Part shown: one piece after another, positions 15,637 to 24,716 of the stretch
Layout: each line of letters opens with the position of its first letter
Numbering within the stretch: position 1 is the stretch's first letter
Assembly: GCA_026989535.1 (NCBI GenBank)
Contig: JALSJD010000136.1
Location: 1 to 56,595, forward strand
Reading direction: 5' to 3'
Source of the DNA: Cyclobacteriaceae bacterium
GTDB taxonomy: Bacteria; Bacteroidota; Bacteroidia; Cytophagales; Cyclobacteriaceae
Length of the DNA: 56,595 nt
Notes under the pieces: generated by a model
What the model was told of the DNA's origin: nothing
What the model saw: only the letters and a program-made list of their open reading frames with translations
Database searches by the model: none
Translations under genes and position numbers: made by a program

Positions 15637-17973
15637 GTGAAAAAAAGCATTTTTATCGTTTCTTTCCTTATGTTGCTTGCCACGCAAAGCACAGCTCAAT
15701 TTTTGATAACAGGCGTTGTAACCGATAGCTTGGGTGTTGGCATTGATGGGGTTGCTGTTAAAGTACTTAATTCTACACAAGGCAGTAGCACCAATAGCAA
15801 AGGAGAATTCTCCATTCAATTTAAAAACAAAGGATTAAAAACACTTGAGTTTTCGCATGTAGAGTTTGCCTCAATTACAAAACAAGTTAAGGTAAAAGCA
15901 CCCGAAACCCAAATTGATATTGAAATGACCCCATCTATCACAGTGCTAAAAGGGGTAGAGGTTGAAACCATGCGAGAAAATAATGCGGTTAGTTCGGTAA
16001 CTATAAAGTCAATGGCTATTAAAAATATATCGAGCCCATTTAACGATATTTCTAATGTGCTGGCCAGCTTGCCATCGGTTATGAGTAATAACGAATTGTC
16101 ATCTGCTTACTCGGTACGAGGAGGTAATTATGATGAAAATATTGTGCGTGTAAATGGCATACAGGTGTATCGCCCATTTTTAGTGCGGGCGGGTCAGCAA
16201 GAAGGGTTAAGTTTTATAAATAACGATTTAATTCAATCGGTTGATTTTTCTGCCGGAGGCTGGGATGCCACCAATGGTGGTAAAATGTCATCGTTATTGC
16301 AAGCAACTTATAGAAATACCGATGAGTGGCATGGAGGTGCTACATTTAGTTTACTGGGGGCAAGTGCTTATTTAGAAGGCACTGTAAAAAACGCTTCATT
16401 TTTAATTGGCATTAGGCATAAAAGATCGAGGTATATTTTAAACTCGTTAGATGTGGTGGCAGAGTATGACCCTCGGTTTACTGATATTCAAAACTATTGG
16501 AATATTGAGGTGTCCGATAAAATATCGGTAGAAGCCCTGGTGTCGTATGCGGCTAATAATTACCAAGTTACCCCGCAAAGTGGAGAAATTTCATTTGGTA
16601 CTTTTAATCAAGAGCTTCGGTTTGAAGTAGGGTTTGATGGCCAAGAGCAAATGCTTTATAATACCCTGCAAGGGGCAGTTAAAGTTAATTATGAGGTTAC
16701 CCAAGCCCTAAAGTTGAATGTAATTGCCTCCTACATGCAAACCTACGAAATTGAAAATGGAGAAGTAGAAGGCGGTTACCGTTTATGCGATGTGGATAAA
16801 AACCTAAACTCCGACAGGTTTAACGAATGTGTACAGGTGCGTGGCATTGGCACTCTTTATAACTACGCTCGCAATACGCTCGATGCCAATATTAAAGATT
16901 TTGAAATGAATGGAAGCTATCGTTTAAATGTAAATAACAACATTCAATTTGGCGTAAGGTATAGCAGTAGAAATTTTGAGGCCGACTTAAATGAATATTC
17001 GTTTACCGATTCCATCGGTTATACCACCATTACAGGTGCGCAGTCGTCAGAAGTGGCTATTTTGGCCAATGAGCTTACTGTTTACGGGCAATATCATTAC
17101 CAAACAACCACCTTTGGAGTTACTACGGGTATTTATGCCTCTCAAAATTCACTTAATGGCATCTTTTACCTAAGTCCGCGCCTGCTGTTAAACTATGTAC
17201 CCATAAACAATAAAAGGGCTTTATTTAAATTTGGAGCCGGTGTTTACAGGCAGCAACCTTTTTATCGCGAAATATTAGATATCAATGGAGTTCCTACGGA
17301 TAACCCTGTTACGCAGTCGTCATTACACTTGGTGCTAGGCAATGAGTATAGATTTACGTGGTGGAATCGAGATTTTTTGATGAGTACCGAAGTTTTTTAT
17401 AAAAAACTATGGGATTTAGTGCCTTACCAATTTGATAATGTGCGGGTAGAGTATTACCCAGATTATACAGCTAAGGGTTATGCTGCTGGGTTTGAAGCCC
17501 GCTTAGCAGGCGAGTTTATTAAAGGAACCGAATCTTGGTTTAGCTTTGGGTTGCTTAGTACTAAAGAGCAGATAGAAGGCATTGATGCCGAAATGGTGAG
17601 GCGGCCTACCGACCAGCGTTTTAAAATTGGGGCAGTGTTTGAGGATCATATCCCAAACGACCCCACCTTGCGAGTAAATATGAGTTTTCAGTACGGTAGT
17701 GGGTTGCCCATTGGGCCACCAAACGATTTAGTCCAGCGCAATTTATTTACCGTAGATGCCTATACACGGGTTGATATTACTTTTTCTAAAGTATTTTTAA
17801 TAAAAGCATCTCATTGGGATAATATTAGAGTAGGGCTAGGAATATATAATTTATTAGGCAATAAAAACGCAGTTGCCTACACATGGATTCAAGACTTTAG
17901 TGGCCAAAATTTTGCAGTACCCAATAACCTCACAGGCAGGTTGTTTAATGTTACCCTTTCTACCGATTTTTAG
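15637..17973 (+). CDS. TonB-dependent outer-membrane receptor with carboxypeptidase-like N-terminal domain
   Basis: Energy-dependent uptake receptor. I place the start at the GTG at 15637, giving MKKSIFIVSFLMLLATQSTA as signal peptide. A CarboxypepD_reg-like domain follows (ITGVVTDSLGVGIDGVAVKV ... STNSKGEFSI, about 22-105), then the plug (VSSVTIKSM ... LPSVMSNNELSSAYSVRGGNYDEN) and a 22-strand barrel to the terminal LFNVTLSTDF. The usual SusD partner is absent, so a substrate other than a polysaccharide is likely; the barrel gives no clue to the ligand. It follows the REP cluster directly and is monocistronic. Confidence 0.93.
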   Translation: MKKSIFIVSFLMLLATQSTAQFLITGVVTDSLGVGIDGVAVKVLNSTQGSSTNSKGEFSIQFKNKGLKTLEFSHVEFASITKQVKVKAPETQIDIEMTPSITVLKGVEVETMRENNAVSSVTIKSMAIKNISSPFNDISNVLASLPSVMSNNELSSAYSVRGGNYDENIVRVNGIQVYRPFLVRAGQQEGLSFINNDLIQSVDFSAGGWDATNGGKMSSLLQATYRNTDEWHGGATFSLLGASAYLEGTVKNASFLIGIRHKRSRYILNSLDVVAEYDPRFTDIQNYWNIEVSDKISVEALVSYAANNYQVTPQSGEISFGTFNQELRFEVGFDGQEQMLYNTLQGAVKVNYEVTQALKLNVIASYMQTYEIENGEVEGGYRLCDVDKNLNSDRFNECVQVRGIGTLYNYARNTLDANIKDFEMNGSYRLNVNNNIQFGVRYSSRNFEADLNEYSFTDSIGYTTITGAQSSEVAILANELTVYGQYHYQTTTFGVTTGIYASQNSLNGIFYLSPRLLLNYVPINNKRALFKFGAGVYRQQPFYREILDINGVPTDNPVTQSSLHLVLGNEYRFTWWNRDFLMSTEVFYKKLWDLVPYQFDNVRVEYYPDYTAKGYAAGFEARLAGEFIKGTESWFSFGLLSTKEQIEGIDAEMVRRPTDQRFKIGAVFEDHIPNDPTLRVNMSFQYGSGLPIGPPNDLVQRNLFTVDAYTRVDITFSKVFLIKASHWDNIRVGLGIYNLLGNKNAVAYTWIQDFSGQNFAVPNNLTGRLFNVTLSTDF

Positions 17974-18067
17974 AAGGCATTGGGTTTTGGCTAAGTTCTG
18001 TGTTATTAGATTAAAAAATATTTGGATAAATTACAGATAGTATTTAGATAAATTAAATCGTAACTAT

Positions 18068-18472
18068 TCAGGTGGGTAATTTAGCCGTTAGCCTAAGAAT
18101 ATGCAGAATGTTAGCTTTATTTTTAATAGATGTATCAATAACTGAACGTAAAACGGCAAAACCCATAGCCGAACCCAAGGTTATAAACATACCTGAAATT
18201 TTCATTTTTACTTTCGCATTTCTAATGGCTCTTTCAGAACCATTATTGTCTGGAGACACTTCTTCATAGTAGAGAAATGGAAATATGTAGGTTCTATATT
18301 TGACTAGTCTATTATGGAATGGCTTAATTTTTTTAGGTTGGTTTTCTACTTGAAAAGCTAATAAATCATCCAATCGACTTTCTAGTTGATTTTGTTCTGC
18401 ATTGTCTTGATTATAATTTACTAATTGCTTTTTAAAGCCTTCCTTTAATTTTAATCGATTGATTACTGCTAA
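18068..18472 (-). pseudogene. IS66-type transposase remnant (C-terminal part)
   Basis: An open frame without a start encodes about 130 residues with the IS66 C-terminal signature: SPDNNGSERAIRNAKVKMKI, GFAVLRSVIDTSIKNKANIL. The N-terminal three quarters, including the first catalytic aspartates, are absent. At its upstream end it runs into an IS110 fragment in another frame, so two elements have been joined by deletion or nested insertion. 17974-18067 holds nothing recognisable. Confidence 0.8.
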
Positions 18473-18539
18473 TCAATACAAAACAAGCCTTGAAATCACT
18501 CTTTGACATGTCAATGCCAACCGAATATTTACCTTCCAT
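18440..18539 (-). pseudogene. IS110-type transposase remnant (N-terminal 30 residues)
   Basis: From ATG at 18539 the reading frame gives MEGKYSVGIDMSKSDFKACF, the start of the DEDD domain of IS110-family transposases, and continues VLISSNQSIKIKG before a stop at 18432. The remaining 250-300 residues are missing; the DNA continues into IS66 sequence. The flank 18540-18780 may retain the left end of the element. Confidence 0.7.
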
Positions 18540-18882
18540 AATTTTATTATTAAAGTTAATTTACAAGAAGTGTTTGCTATTCTTTTTTAAACCTTTACTC
18601 ATCTTTCATGCTGGATCATAGTATAAAAACCATGTCCTTAGGTACTGTTCTGGCTTGTAAAGAATAAAACAAGGAAGAATTATTCTATTCAACGGTGTTG
18701 TTTAAAACATACCTAGGTACTTAAATCTATATCTCCCTTGTTAAACACTAATTTTTATAAAAGTAAAAATTGTACTTTTAGTATTCAAGACTAAGATATG
18801 AGGTATAATAATTGGCATAATCTTGGATGAATAATAAAGAGCATATATCTATTCTTACCATTTTTTATATCAATTTTGAGCT
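18540..18882. other. Gene-free stretch upstream of the DUF6452-like gene
   Basis: No gene. The part nearest the IS110 remnant is probably its former non-coding left end. The last hundred bases should hold the promoter of the pair at 18883-20125; I see no operator. Confidence 0.35.
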
Positions 18883-19359
18883 ATGCAAAAAATGTTTTTC
18901 TTTTTGTTATTCATTAGCAGTTTTATGCAATGCAGCACCTGCAATGATTGCGAACCTTTTGCAGAAGAACCGTACCTAAAATTAAGGTTTTATAGGGCTG
19001 TGGATAGCACAGCAAACATCGTTATCATCGACTCAATAAACCATACCTGGGCAGGAAATTATACGTATTATCAAGATACCGTTAATACCTATTTACTGCC
19101 ATTAAATATGAATGAGGACGAATCTAGTTTTGTGATTTCCTACAGAGATACCAGCGATATTAACACCTACTTTTCTAATACTTTAAGCGTTTTTTACGAA
19201 CGGGAATATATTAAACGAACGGATAATAACATCATCATACAAACAACCATTAAAGAAATATCAAGCGATTTTAACCTTAAAAATTTCTTGTGCAAAAACG
19301 ACCCAACAAACACTACCAACTGCCTAAGTAATGATGTTATTTATCAAGTATATCGCTAG
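18883..19359 (+). CDS. DUF6452-like lipoprotein
   Basis: 158 residues; signal peptide ending SSFMQC (Cys17), followed by another two cysteines (STCNDCEP). Position and pattern, a Cys-rich N-terminus followed by a beta-rich domain (YLKLRFYRAVDST), match the Bacteroidota family DUF6452, which is usually encoded beside DUF6048. I assign the family from memory of this pairing. It overlaps the next gene by 29 bp. Function unknown; probably periplasmic or outer-membrane attached. Confidence 0.6.
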   Translation: MQKMFFFLLFISSFMQCSTCNDCEPFAEEPYLKLRFYRAVDSTANIVIIDSINHTWAGNYTYYQDTVNTYLLPLNMNEDESSFVISYRDTSDINTYFSNTLSVFYEREYIKRTDNNIIIQTTIKEISSDFNLKNFLCKNDPTNTTNCLSNDVIYQVYR

Positions 19360-20125
19360 TATATTGCTACTTGTAGTAGCCCTAGCAGGCAGTGCACAAG
19401 ACAGCCTTAAAGTAGTACAGCCAAAAGATAGCACGCAGCTAACCATACAGGATTCTGTTGCTCAAATTACGCAAGATACAATTCCTCCCATTTTAAATGA
19501 TTCCATCAACAGTACGCCCAGCGATAGTTTAACAGCAAAAGACAGTTTAACATATTTTGCCATTTATTTAAGTATAGACTATGGGAAGCTGTTTACTGCC
19601 CTTGCTCAATTTGAAAATAAGTATGAATTTAATATTGGTATTCAGTTTTCGAAACATCTAAGAGCCACAGCCGACATTGGGTATGGCAACTTAGCACCTC
19701 CAAACGCCATTAATAATGGCAGTTATAATGCCGTTGGCAATTACTACCGGCTTGGTTTTGATTATATGTTTACCATTGCACCCAAAACCTCTCTCTCATT
19801 TGGAGGTATGTATGCAATCTCTACCTTTAAAGACCAAGGTACGGTTGAAATAATAAGCGAGTTATGGCCTACGCTAAGCCAACGTTTTGAACGCACTAAT
19901 TTAACTGCCAATTGGGCTGAATTTGTAATTACTTCTGAAGCCCCTGTACTAAACAGAGATGCAGGCTTTTTAAGTCATATATATTGGGGCATCAAATTTA
20001 GGTTACGCTTTATAATTGAAAAACCAATGCCTGAAAATTTTGACGTATATGCCATTCCAGGGTATGGAAGAACTTTTAATGATATGGTGCCAGTCGGCAA
20101 TTTATTTGTTAGCTATAAATTTTAA
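19331..20125 (+). CDS. DUF6048-like outer-membrane beta-barrel protein
   Basis: 264 residues with signal peptide (to about residue 22, LAGSAQ), a low-complexity Ser/Asp/Thr linker (about 25-70), then a barrel-like domain (IYLSIDYGKLFTALAQFENK ... LRATADIGYGN ... YYRLGFDYMFT) ending GNLFVSYKF, an outer-membrane-type C-terminus. It is translationally coupled to the lipoprotein upstream by a 29-bp overlap and overlaps the convergent lysoplasmalogenase gene by 17 bp. The family name is moderately sure; function is unknown. Confidence 0.65.
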   Translation: MMLFIKYIASILLLVVALAGSAQDSLKVVQPKDSTQLTIQDSVAQITQDTIPPILNDSINSTPSDSLTAKDSLTYFAIYLSIDYGKLFTALAQFENKYEFNIGIQFSKHLRATADIGYGNLAPPNAINNGSYNAVGNYYRLGFDYMFTIAPKTSLSFGGMYAISTFKDQGTVEIISELWPTLSQRFERTNLTANWAEFVITSEAPVLNRDAGFLSHIYWGIKFRLRFIIEKPMPENFDVYAIPGYGRTFNDMVPVGNLFVSYKF

Positions 20126-20774
20126 CCATTCTTTTGCTTAGCCCTTTGATGATAAGAAATTGCGCTAAAATATAAGTAAGCATTATAAGAAATCTGCTAT
20201 TTTCAACAGATGCTGCAAACTTTGTATAGGCTATTAGAGAGTCTGAAATAATAAATAATACGACTCCAATCACTATCATATTATTAGCCCCGTAATTTTT
20301 TATAACGCCTGTAATTCCCATAATGGTAAGCACCAAAGCATACACCAACACTGGGATTTTCATGGCTCCTAATCCAGGCCAAACTGTGTATGCAAGAACC
20401 ACACTATAAGCAAAAAACAAAAGAGATATAACTATAAAAACCCACTTATTGGGTCTATTCTCAAACTTTAAAAAAGCAAAAGTATAGGCTAGATGAGCTA
20501 GCAGAAACGAGCTTAAACCAAGTAGAAAGAATAGCGAACTATGCCCTTGAAACATTAAAAAAGTATCTCCAAACCATGAACCCACCAAGGCAGCAATAAC
20601 CCAATACTTTATTTGGCTCGAATTTGACTTAAATTGCGACAAAAAGTATCCTCCCAACAACACCATTAATAAGGGTTTAGTAATCATGCTAATAAAGGGC
20701 ATCGTATTAACCGTAGTTACTAAATGCAATGTTGCATCTATAAAAAACAACCCTAACCAACCCTTAGTTTTCAT
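20109..20774 (-). CDS. YhhN/TMEM86 family lysoplasmalogenase-like membrane protein
   Basis: 221 residues, about eight transmembrane helices. Family landmarks are TKPLLMVLLGGYF (about 32-44), GSWFGDTFLMFQG (about 64-76) and LSSFLLAHLAYTFAF (about 85-99). Animal TMEM86 proteins hydrolyse the vinyl-ether bond of lysoplasmalogens; bacterial YhhN members are less well defined. It overlaps the MFS transporter gene by 11 bp, so the two are coupled. Confidence 0.82.
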   Translation of the reverse strand: MKTKGWLGLFFIDATLHLVTTVNTMPFISMITKPLLMVLLGGYFLSQFKSNSSQIKYWVIAALVGSWFGDTFLMFQGHSSLFFLLGLSSFLLAHLAYTFAFLKFENRPNKWVFIVISLLFFAYSVVLAYTVWPGLGAMKIPVLVYALVLTIMGITGVIKNYGANNMIVIGVVLFIISDSLIAYTKFAASVENSRFLIMLTYILAQFLIIKGLSKRMVKIYS

Positions 20775-21993
20775 TATCTTTAAGTTTAGTTTGTAATGGA
20801 AGATAATAAAATTCTAAATACAAAAAGGCAACTCCTGATAAAAACGCACCTATATAAAATGTATATGGAATGCGATCTACCCTATTATTAACTAAAAAAC
20901 CTGTTATTAAAGCACCCAGCCCAATGCCAATTTCCATAGCAATATACATCGTAGCCATGGCTTTGGCCCTTCTTAAAGGGTTGCTTAAATCAATAGTCCA
21001 CGCAAATATGGTGGGTGAATTCATACCTGCGGCAATGCCTAATAAGGCAGCATACATTAAAAACATAAAAGGCGTTTGAGCTGTACCAACTAAAATCATC
21101 GCAACCATTACCATTAAGGTTGAATAGCGCAAAACTGTTGTTCTTCCATATTTATCAGATATTTTACCTGCAAAAATTCGCACTAATATGGAAGCAGCCG
21201 TAAAGCTAGCAAAGAAATAGCCTCTGTTAGTTACGCCTAAATAATCACTAAAATCTGGAATTATAGTAAGCACCACACCAAAAGAGTAGGCACTTAAAAA
21301 CATAATAATAGAAGGTGCTTTTACCAAAGGCTCAAAAATATCGCCACGGGTAATGTAGAGCTGATGCCACTGAAACCTCTGCTTATCAGGCAGTGTTTCT
21401 TTCATTCCCATAAGGATAATTACAGATAAAATAGCCGAGGCTGATGAGGCATAAAACATAATATCGGTAGAGTACAGCTGTGCCACAAGCCCTCCTACTG
21501 CCGGGCCGGCAGCAATCCCCAGGCTACCAAATACACCTAATATACCCATGGCCTCTCCCCTGCGGTTCATAGGAACTACATCTGCTACGTAGGCTGATGT
21601 GCCTGTGGGTTTAAAGCCCGTAGAAAACCCATGCAATAGTCTAAGCAATAAAAAACCAGCCACCGTGGTAACCATTGGATAAACAAACCCAATAACAAAA
21701 CAAACACCTGCCCCTATAATCATAATAGGAATACGGCCAATGGTGTCGGCTAATTTGCCACTAAAAGGGCGGCTTAATGCAGCTGTAAGTGTAAATAGCG
21801 AAATTATAAAGCCCTTATATGCTGCCCCACCCAGCGAAGTTAAATAACTGGGCAACTCAGGAATTATCATATTAAAGCTCGAAAAGAATAAGAACGAACT
21901 TATACATAATAACCAAAATTGCAGGTTAAAGGCTGATGTGTTTTTATTTTTTTTGAGTGCCGAAGAAGCCTTCATTTTCTTTATGCTACTCAT
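20764..21993 (-). CDS. Major facilitator superfamily transporter
   Basis: 409 residues with twelve predicted transmembrane helices. The MFS loop 2-3 motif A is present: GKLADTIGRIPIMIIG, with a repeat in the second half, GKISDKYGRTTVLRYS. PTGTSAYVADVVPMNRRGEAMG and GSLGIAAGPAVGG resemble drug:H+ antiporters of the 12-helix group, so efflux of small molecules is likely; substrate unknown. It overlaps the YoeB toxin gene upstream by 8 bp and the YhhN gene downstream by 11 bp. Confidence 0.9.
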   Translation of the reverse strand: MSSIKKMKASSALKKNKNTSAFNLQFWLLCISSFLFFSSFNMIIPELPSYLTSLGGAAYKGFIISLFTLTAALSRPFSGKLADTIGRIPIMIIGAGVCFVIGFVYPMVTTVAGFLLLRLLHGFSTGFKPTGTSAYVADVVPMNRRGEAMGILGVFGSLGIAAGPAVGGLVAQLYSTDIMFYASSASAILSVIILMGMKETLPDKQRFQWHQLYITRGDIFEPLVKAPSIIMFLSAYSFGVVLTIIPDFSDYLGVTNRGYFFASFTAASILVRIFAGKISDKYGRTTVLRYSTLMVMVAMILVGTAQTPFMFLMYAALLGIAAGMNSPTIFAWTIDLSNPLRRAKAMATMYIAMEIGIGLGALITGFLVNNRVDRIPYTFYIGAFLSGVAFLYLEFYYLPLQTKLKDNEN

Positions 21994-22255
21994 AATGTGT
22001 CCACATTCTAAGTATTTTTACAATTTTTTTATCTTTTAACACTTGGTAAACCAGCCGATGCTGAATGTTTATTCTACGTGAATAAGCTCCTTGTAAATCA
22101 CCTATAAGCTTTTCATAAGGAGGGTATGATTGAAAAGGGTCTGTTTCCAGAAGTGTAAAAAGGGCTAGTACTTTTGGTTTTAAGCCTGATGAGCTTATCT
22201 TCTTGGCATCCTTTTGCGCTTGCTTTGTGTAAACTAGCTTATAGTTTTTTACCAT
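21986..22255 (-). CDS. yoeB: YoeB-family toxin (ribosome-dependent mRNA interferase)
   Basis: 89 residues of the RelE/YoeB fold. Catalytic positions align with E. coli YoeB: Glu48 (PPYEKLIGDL), Arg67 (QHRLVYQV), His87 and Tyr88 (MWTHYE). YoeB cleaves mRNA in the ribosomal A site when the antitoxin is degraded. It overlaps the YefM gene by 7 bp, the usual antitoxin-first order, and also overlaps the downstream MFS gene by 8 bp, so the transporter could share the TA promoter. Confidence 0.93.
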   Translation of the reverse strand: MVKNYKLVYTKQAQKDAKKISSSGLKPKVLALFTLLETDPFQSYPPYEKLIGDLQGAYSRRINIQHRLVYQVLKDKKIVKILRMWTHYE

Positions 22256-22491
22256 TTAAGCTCATCAGTTGTTTCATTCAATGGCGTGTTTATTCCTTCT
22301 ATAATAGAATCTTTCATGTTTGGAATAGAGGTAAGGTATAGTGTTTCCTGAATTGAATGCCAGTCTTCTTCGCTCACTAATACGGCATTATTACGTTTAC
22401 CTGTAATTTGAATAGGCTCATGTGTTTCATTTGCCTGATCAACTAGTTGATATATTTGCCTACGTGCTTCAGTAATCGAAAGTGTTTTCAT
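22249..22491 (-). CDS. yefM: YefM/Phd-family antitoxin
   Basis: 80 residues from the ATG at 22491 (MKTLSITEARRQIYQLVDQA), which is the canonical family start; an ATG 27 bp further up would add unrelated residues. The N-terminal Phd/YefM DNA-binding fold is followed by an acidic, proline-containing tail (about 58-80) that would wrap the toxin. YefM-YoeB normally represses its own promoter, which should lie in 22492-22560. Confidence 0.92.
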   Translation of the reverse strand: MKTLSITEARRQIYQLVDQANETHEPIQITGKRNNAVLVSEEDWHSIQETLYLTSIPNMKDSIIEGINTPLNETTDELKW

Positions 22492-22749
22492 ACCACAAAC
22501 GTACGTTATTGCGAACATAAATACAAATAATTTATGAATTTCATTATGCTATGGAGTTAGAATAGAACCTTAAGGGCGCCTCTAATAACCCTATTTTGTT
22601 TTCCAACTGGGGCTTTTTTCCATCTTCTTCGTTACCAAAATACTCATTTAGCGATGCTAAACTCCGTTTTTGGTGCCTAGAATCTAAAAAAAATACCTGA
22701 GTAGAATTCCAAAACGAATTAATAGAGATGCCCTTAATAAACACGCAGG

Positions 22750-23848
22750 TTAAGTTGCTGTATCCCCTGCCGACTGCATTAAATAGGCCTTTATATAGCC
22801 CATTAGGTCGCCATCTAACACATTTTGCACATCGGTTCGTTCAACTCCGGTTCGGGAGTCTTTTATAAGTTTATAAGGGTGAAGTACATAATTTCGGATT
22901 TGTGCTCCGCCAAAATCAATGCTTCCTTTAGAGTCTTCTACCAAATCTCTTGCCTCATTTTGCTTATCAATCTCTATTTGATACAATCGAGACTTAAGCA
23001 TTTTCATAGCCTTCTCCTTATTTTTTAATTGCGATCGTTCTTGTTGACACTCTACCACTAAGCCCGAAGGCTCGTGGTGCAACCTAACAGCCGTTTCTAC
23101 TTTGTTTACATTTTGCCCTCCAGCTCCGCCCGAGCGAAACGTATCCCATCGAATATCGGCAGGGTTTATGTCTATATTAATGGTATCGTCCACCACAGGA
23201 TATACATAAGCCGAAGCAAAGGAGGTATGCCTTCTTCCCCCAGAGTCGAAAGGAGAAATACGTACTAAGCGATGCACGCCATTCTCCGATTTTAGGTAGC
23301 CATACGCAAAATCGCCTGTTATTTCTAAGGTTACCGATTTAATACCTGCGGCTTCGCCTGCTTGGTAATTAACCTGTTTTACCTGGTAGCCTTGTTTTTC
23401 GCCCCACATAATATACATCCGCATTAGCATTTCGGCCCAGTCCTGGCTTTCGGTACCTCCTGCGCCAGGGTTAATTTCGAGCATCGCACTTAACTGGTCT
23501 TCTTCGTTTCGAAGCATCCGTTTAAACTCTAGTGCTTCTACTTTTGCCAGTACTTTGGTGTACTCATTCGCAAGTTCTTGCTCACTTACATCTCCTGTTG
23601 CTAAAAATTCGTAGAGGGTTTCTAAATCTTCGAAAGCAGCATTTACATCTTCAAAACTGGATGTCCACAGTTTTTTAGTTTTAATTACTTTCATTGATTT
23701 TTCGGCCTCTTTGGGGTTATCCCAAAAGCCCGACTGAGCAGATAAAAGCTCCTGTTCTTCTATTTCTTCCAGTTTCTTGTCGTAGTCAAAGGTAGCCCCG
23801 CAAGGCTACTACACGGGCTTTTAAGTCTTTTAGCTGATCTGTGGTCAT
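22750..23848 (-). CDS. prfB: Peptide chain release factor 2, with programmed +1 frameshift
   Basis: Terminates translation at UGA and UAA. The gene starts at ATG 23848 ([20 protein letters not shown]) and meets an in-frame TGA at 23786-23788. Skipping one base at CTT-TGA-C continues as [12 protein letters not shown] into the long frame down to 22750, giving 365 residues, the E. coli RF2 length. The slip site CTTTGACTACGAC and the G-rich CGGGGC three bases before CTT match the E. coli recoding signal. The stop-codon recognition motif SPF (RISPFDSG) and the catalytic GGQ ([12 protein letters not shown]) are intact. Low RF2 favours the frameshift, giving autoregulation. Confidence 0.95.
23782..23800 (-). 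promoter_or_regulatory. prfB recoding site
   Basis: On the minus strand: CGGGGC, TAC, CTT, TGA, C. CTT is the slippery codon, TGA (23788-23786) the slow stop, and the G-rich hexamer would pair with the 16S anti-Shine-Dalgarno. It is notable because this phylum hardly uses Shine-Dalgarno pairing for initiation. Confidence 0.9.
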
Positions 23849-24323
23849 AAATAATTAATTAGGTAGCAAAGGTGAAAAATGGAGGTATAAATAAGAAGGG
23901 TTTGGGTGGATTTAGTTTTATAGGTACACTCTACCATAGCCCATAGTGGATGTGCATATATTTTTCCACGTCATTACTCAGTGCCAGCCTAAAGGACTGG
24001 CTAGGCAAGAAATCTCAGAGAATACTGAGAGGCAAGCATAAAAAATGCAAAACTGATATCATAACAATAAATTCAAAAATCATGGATACTATATGCGTAA
24101 GTAACCTCGGTTGGGCTGACCGAAGATATTGCCTCCTTTTATCAGGAGGCAATGACGTTATAATTAAGCTTTGCCTGTATTATTCCCTTAACTGGCACAG
24201 GCATCTCGCTTGTACCCTTCATCTATTTTGATATGTACTAAATTTTAACTATACTTATAGTTAGAAAATTAAACATACTCTTACTTATGGAAATAAGTTA
24301 AAATTTTCATCCTATAAATAGCT
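23849..24323. other. Gene-free region between prfB and blaI-like gene
   Basis: No convincing gene. It contains a small hairpin ATTGCCTCC ... GGAGGCAAT at 24128-24153 followed by GACG, a member of the AATGACG-ended palindromes, and a weaker GCCAGCC/GGACTGGC stem near 23981-24004. The right end holds the operator region of the BlaI-like gene. Confidence 0.4.
24246..24263. promoter_or_regulatory. Candidate BlaI-type operator
   Basis: Perfect dyad TAACTATA-CT-TATAGTTA, 61 bp upstream of the repressor start. BlaI/MecI-family repressors bind such AT-rich dyads with ACTA/TAGT half-sites. A second, weaker dyad CTTAT-GGAA-ATAAG lies about 20 bp further on. Autoregulation is inferred. Confidence 0.6.
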
Positions 24324-24716
24324 ATGAACAACAACAATAAACCAATTAGAGAGCTAACCAAGGCCGAAGACCAAATAATGCAAATACTATGGCAACTTAA
24401 AACTGCCTTTGTAAAAGATGTAATTGAAAAGCTACCTTCGCCTAAACCTGCGTATAATACGGTATCAACCATTATAAGGATTTTAGAAAAAAAAGGCTTT
24501 GTGAGCTTTAAGGCCTATGGTAAAACACACGAATATTTTCCGATTATTGAAAAGGACGAGTACTCTAATTATTATTTAAAAAGTTTTGTAAACCGTTATT
24601 TTAAAGGCTCGTTTCAAGACCTTGTGTCTTTTTTTGCTAAGGAGAATAAACTAAATATTACCGAAATGGAAGAAATGATAAAACGGGTTGAATCTGACTT
24701 AGAAAAAGGTGATTAA
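24324..24716 (+). CDS. BlaI/MecI/CopY family transcriptional repressor
   Basis: 130 residues: an N-terminal winged helix-turn-helix (LTKAEDQIMQILWQ ... AYNTVSTIIRILEKKGFV, about 10-62) and a C-terminal dimerisation helix (about 95-130). Family repressors are inactivated by proteolysis triggered through an M56 membrane protease, which is the next gene. They overlap by 8 bp. A matching dyad lies upstream. The signal and regulon are unknown; no beta-lactamase is nearby. Confidence 0.92.
   Translation: MNNNNKPIRELTKAEDQIMQILWQLKTAFVKDVIEKLPSPKPAYNTVSTIIRILEKKGFVSFKAYGKTHEYFPIIEKDEYSNYYLKSFVNRYFKGSFQDLVSFFAKENKLNITEMEEMIKRVESDLEKGD

Noticed and set aside
22544-22744. 66-codon minus-strand ORF after prfB
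   Set aside because: GTG start, no recognisable domain, signal or membrane segment, no neighbour support. It could be real but I cannot support it.
23695-23848. prfB as a pseudogene because of an in-frame TGA
   Set aside because: The TGA lies exactly at the known RF2 programmed frameshift signal and the fused product has the standard 365 residues.
23950-24231. 93-codon plus-strand ORF
   Set aside because: Crosses two hairpins and has a composition unlike neighbouring genes; probably chance.
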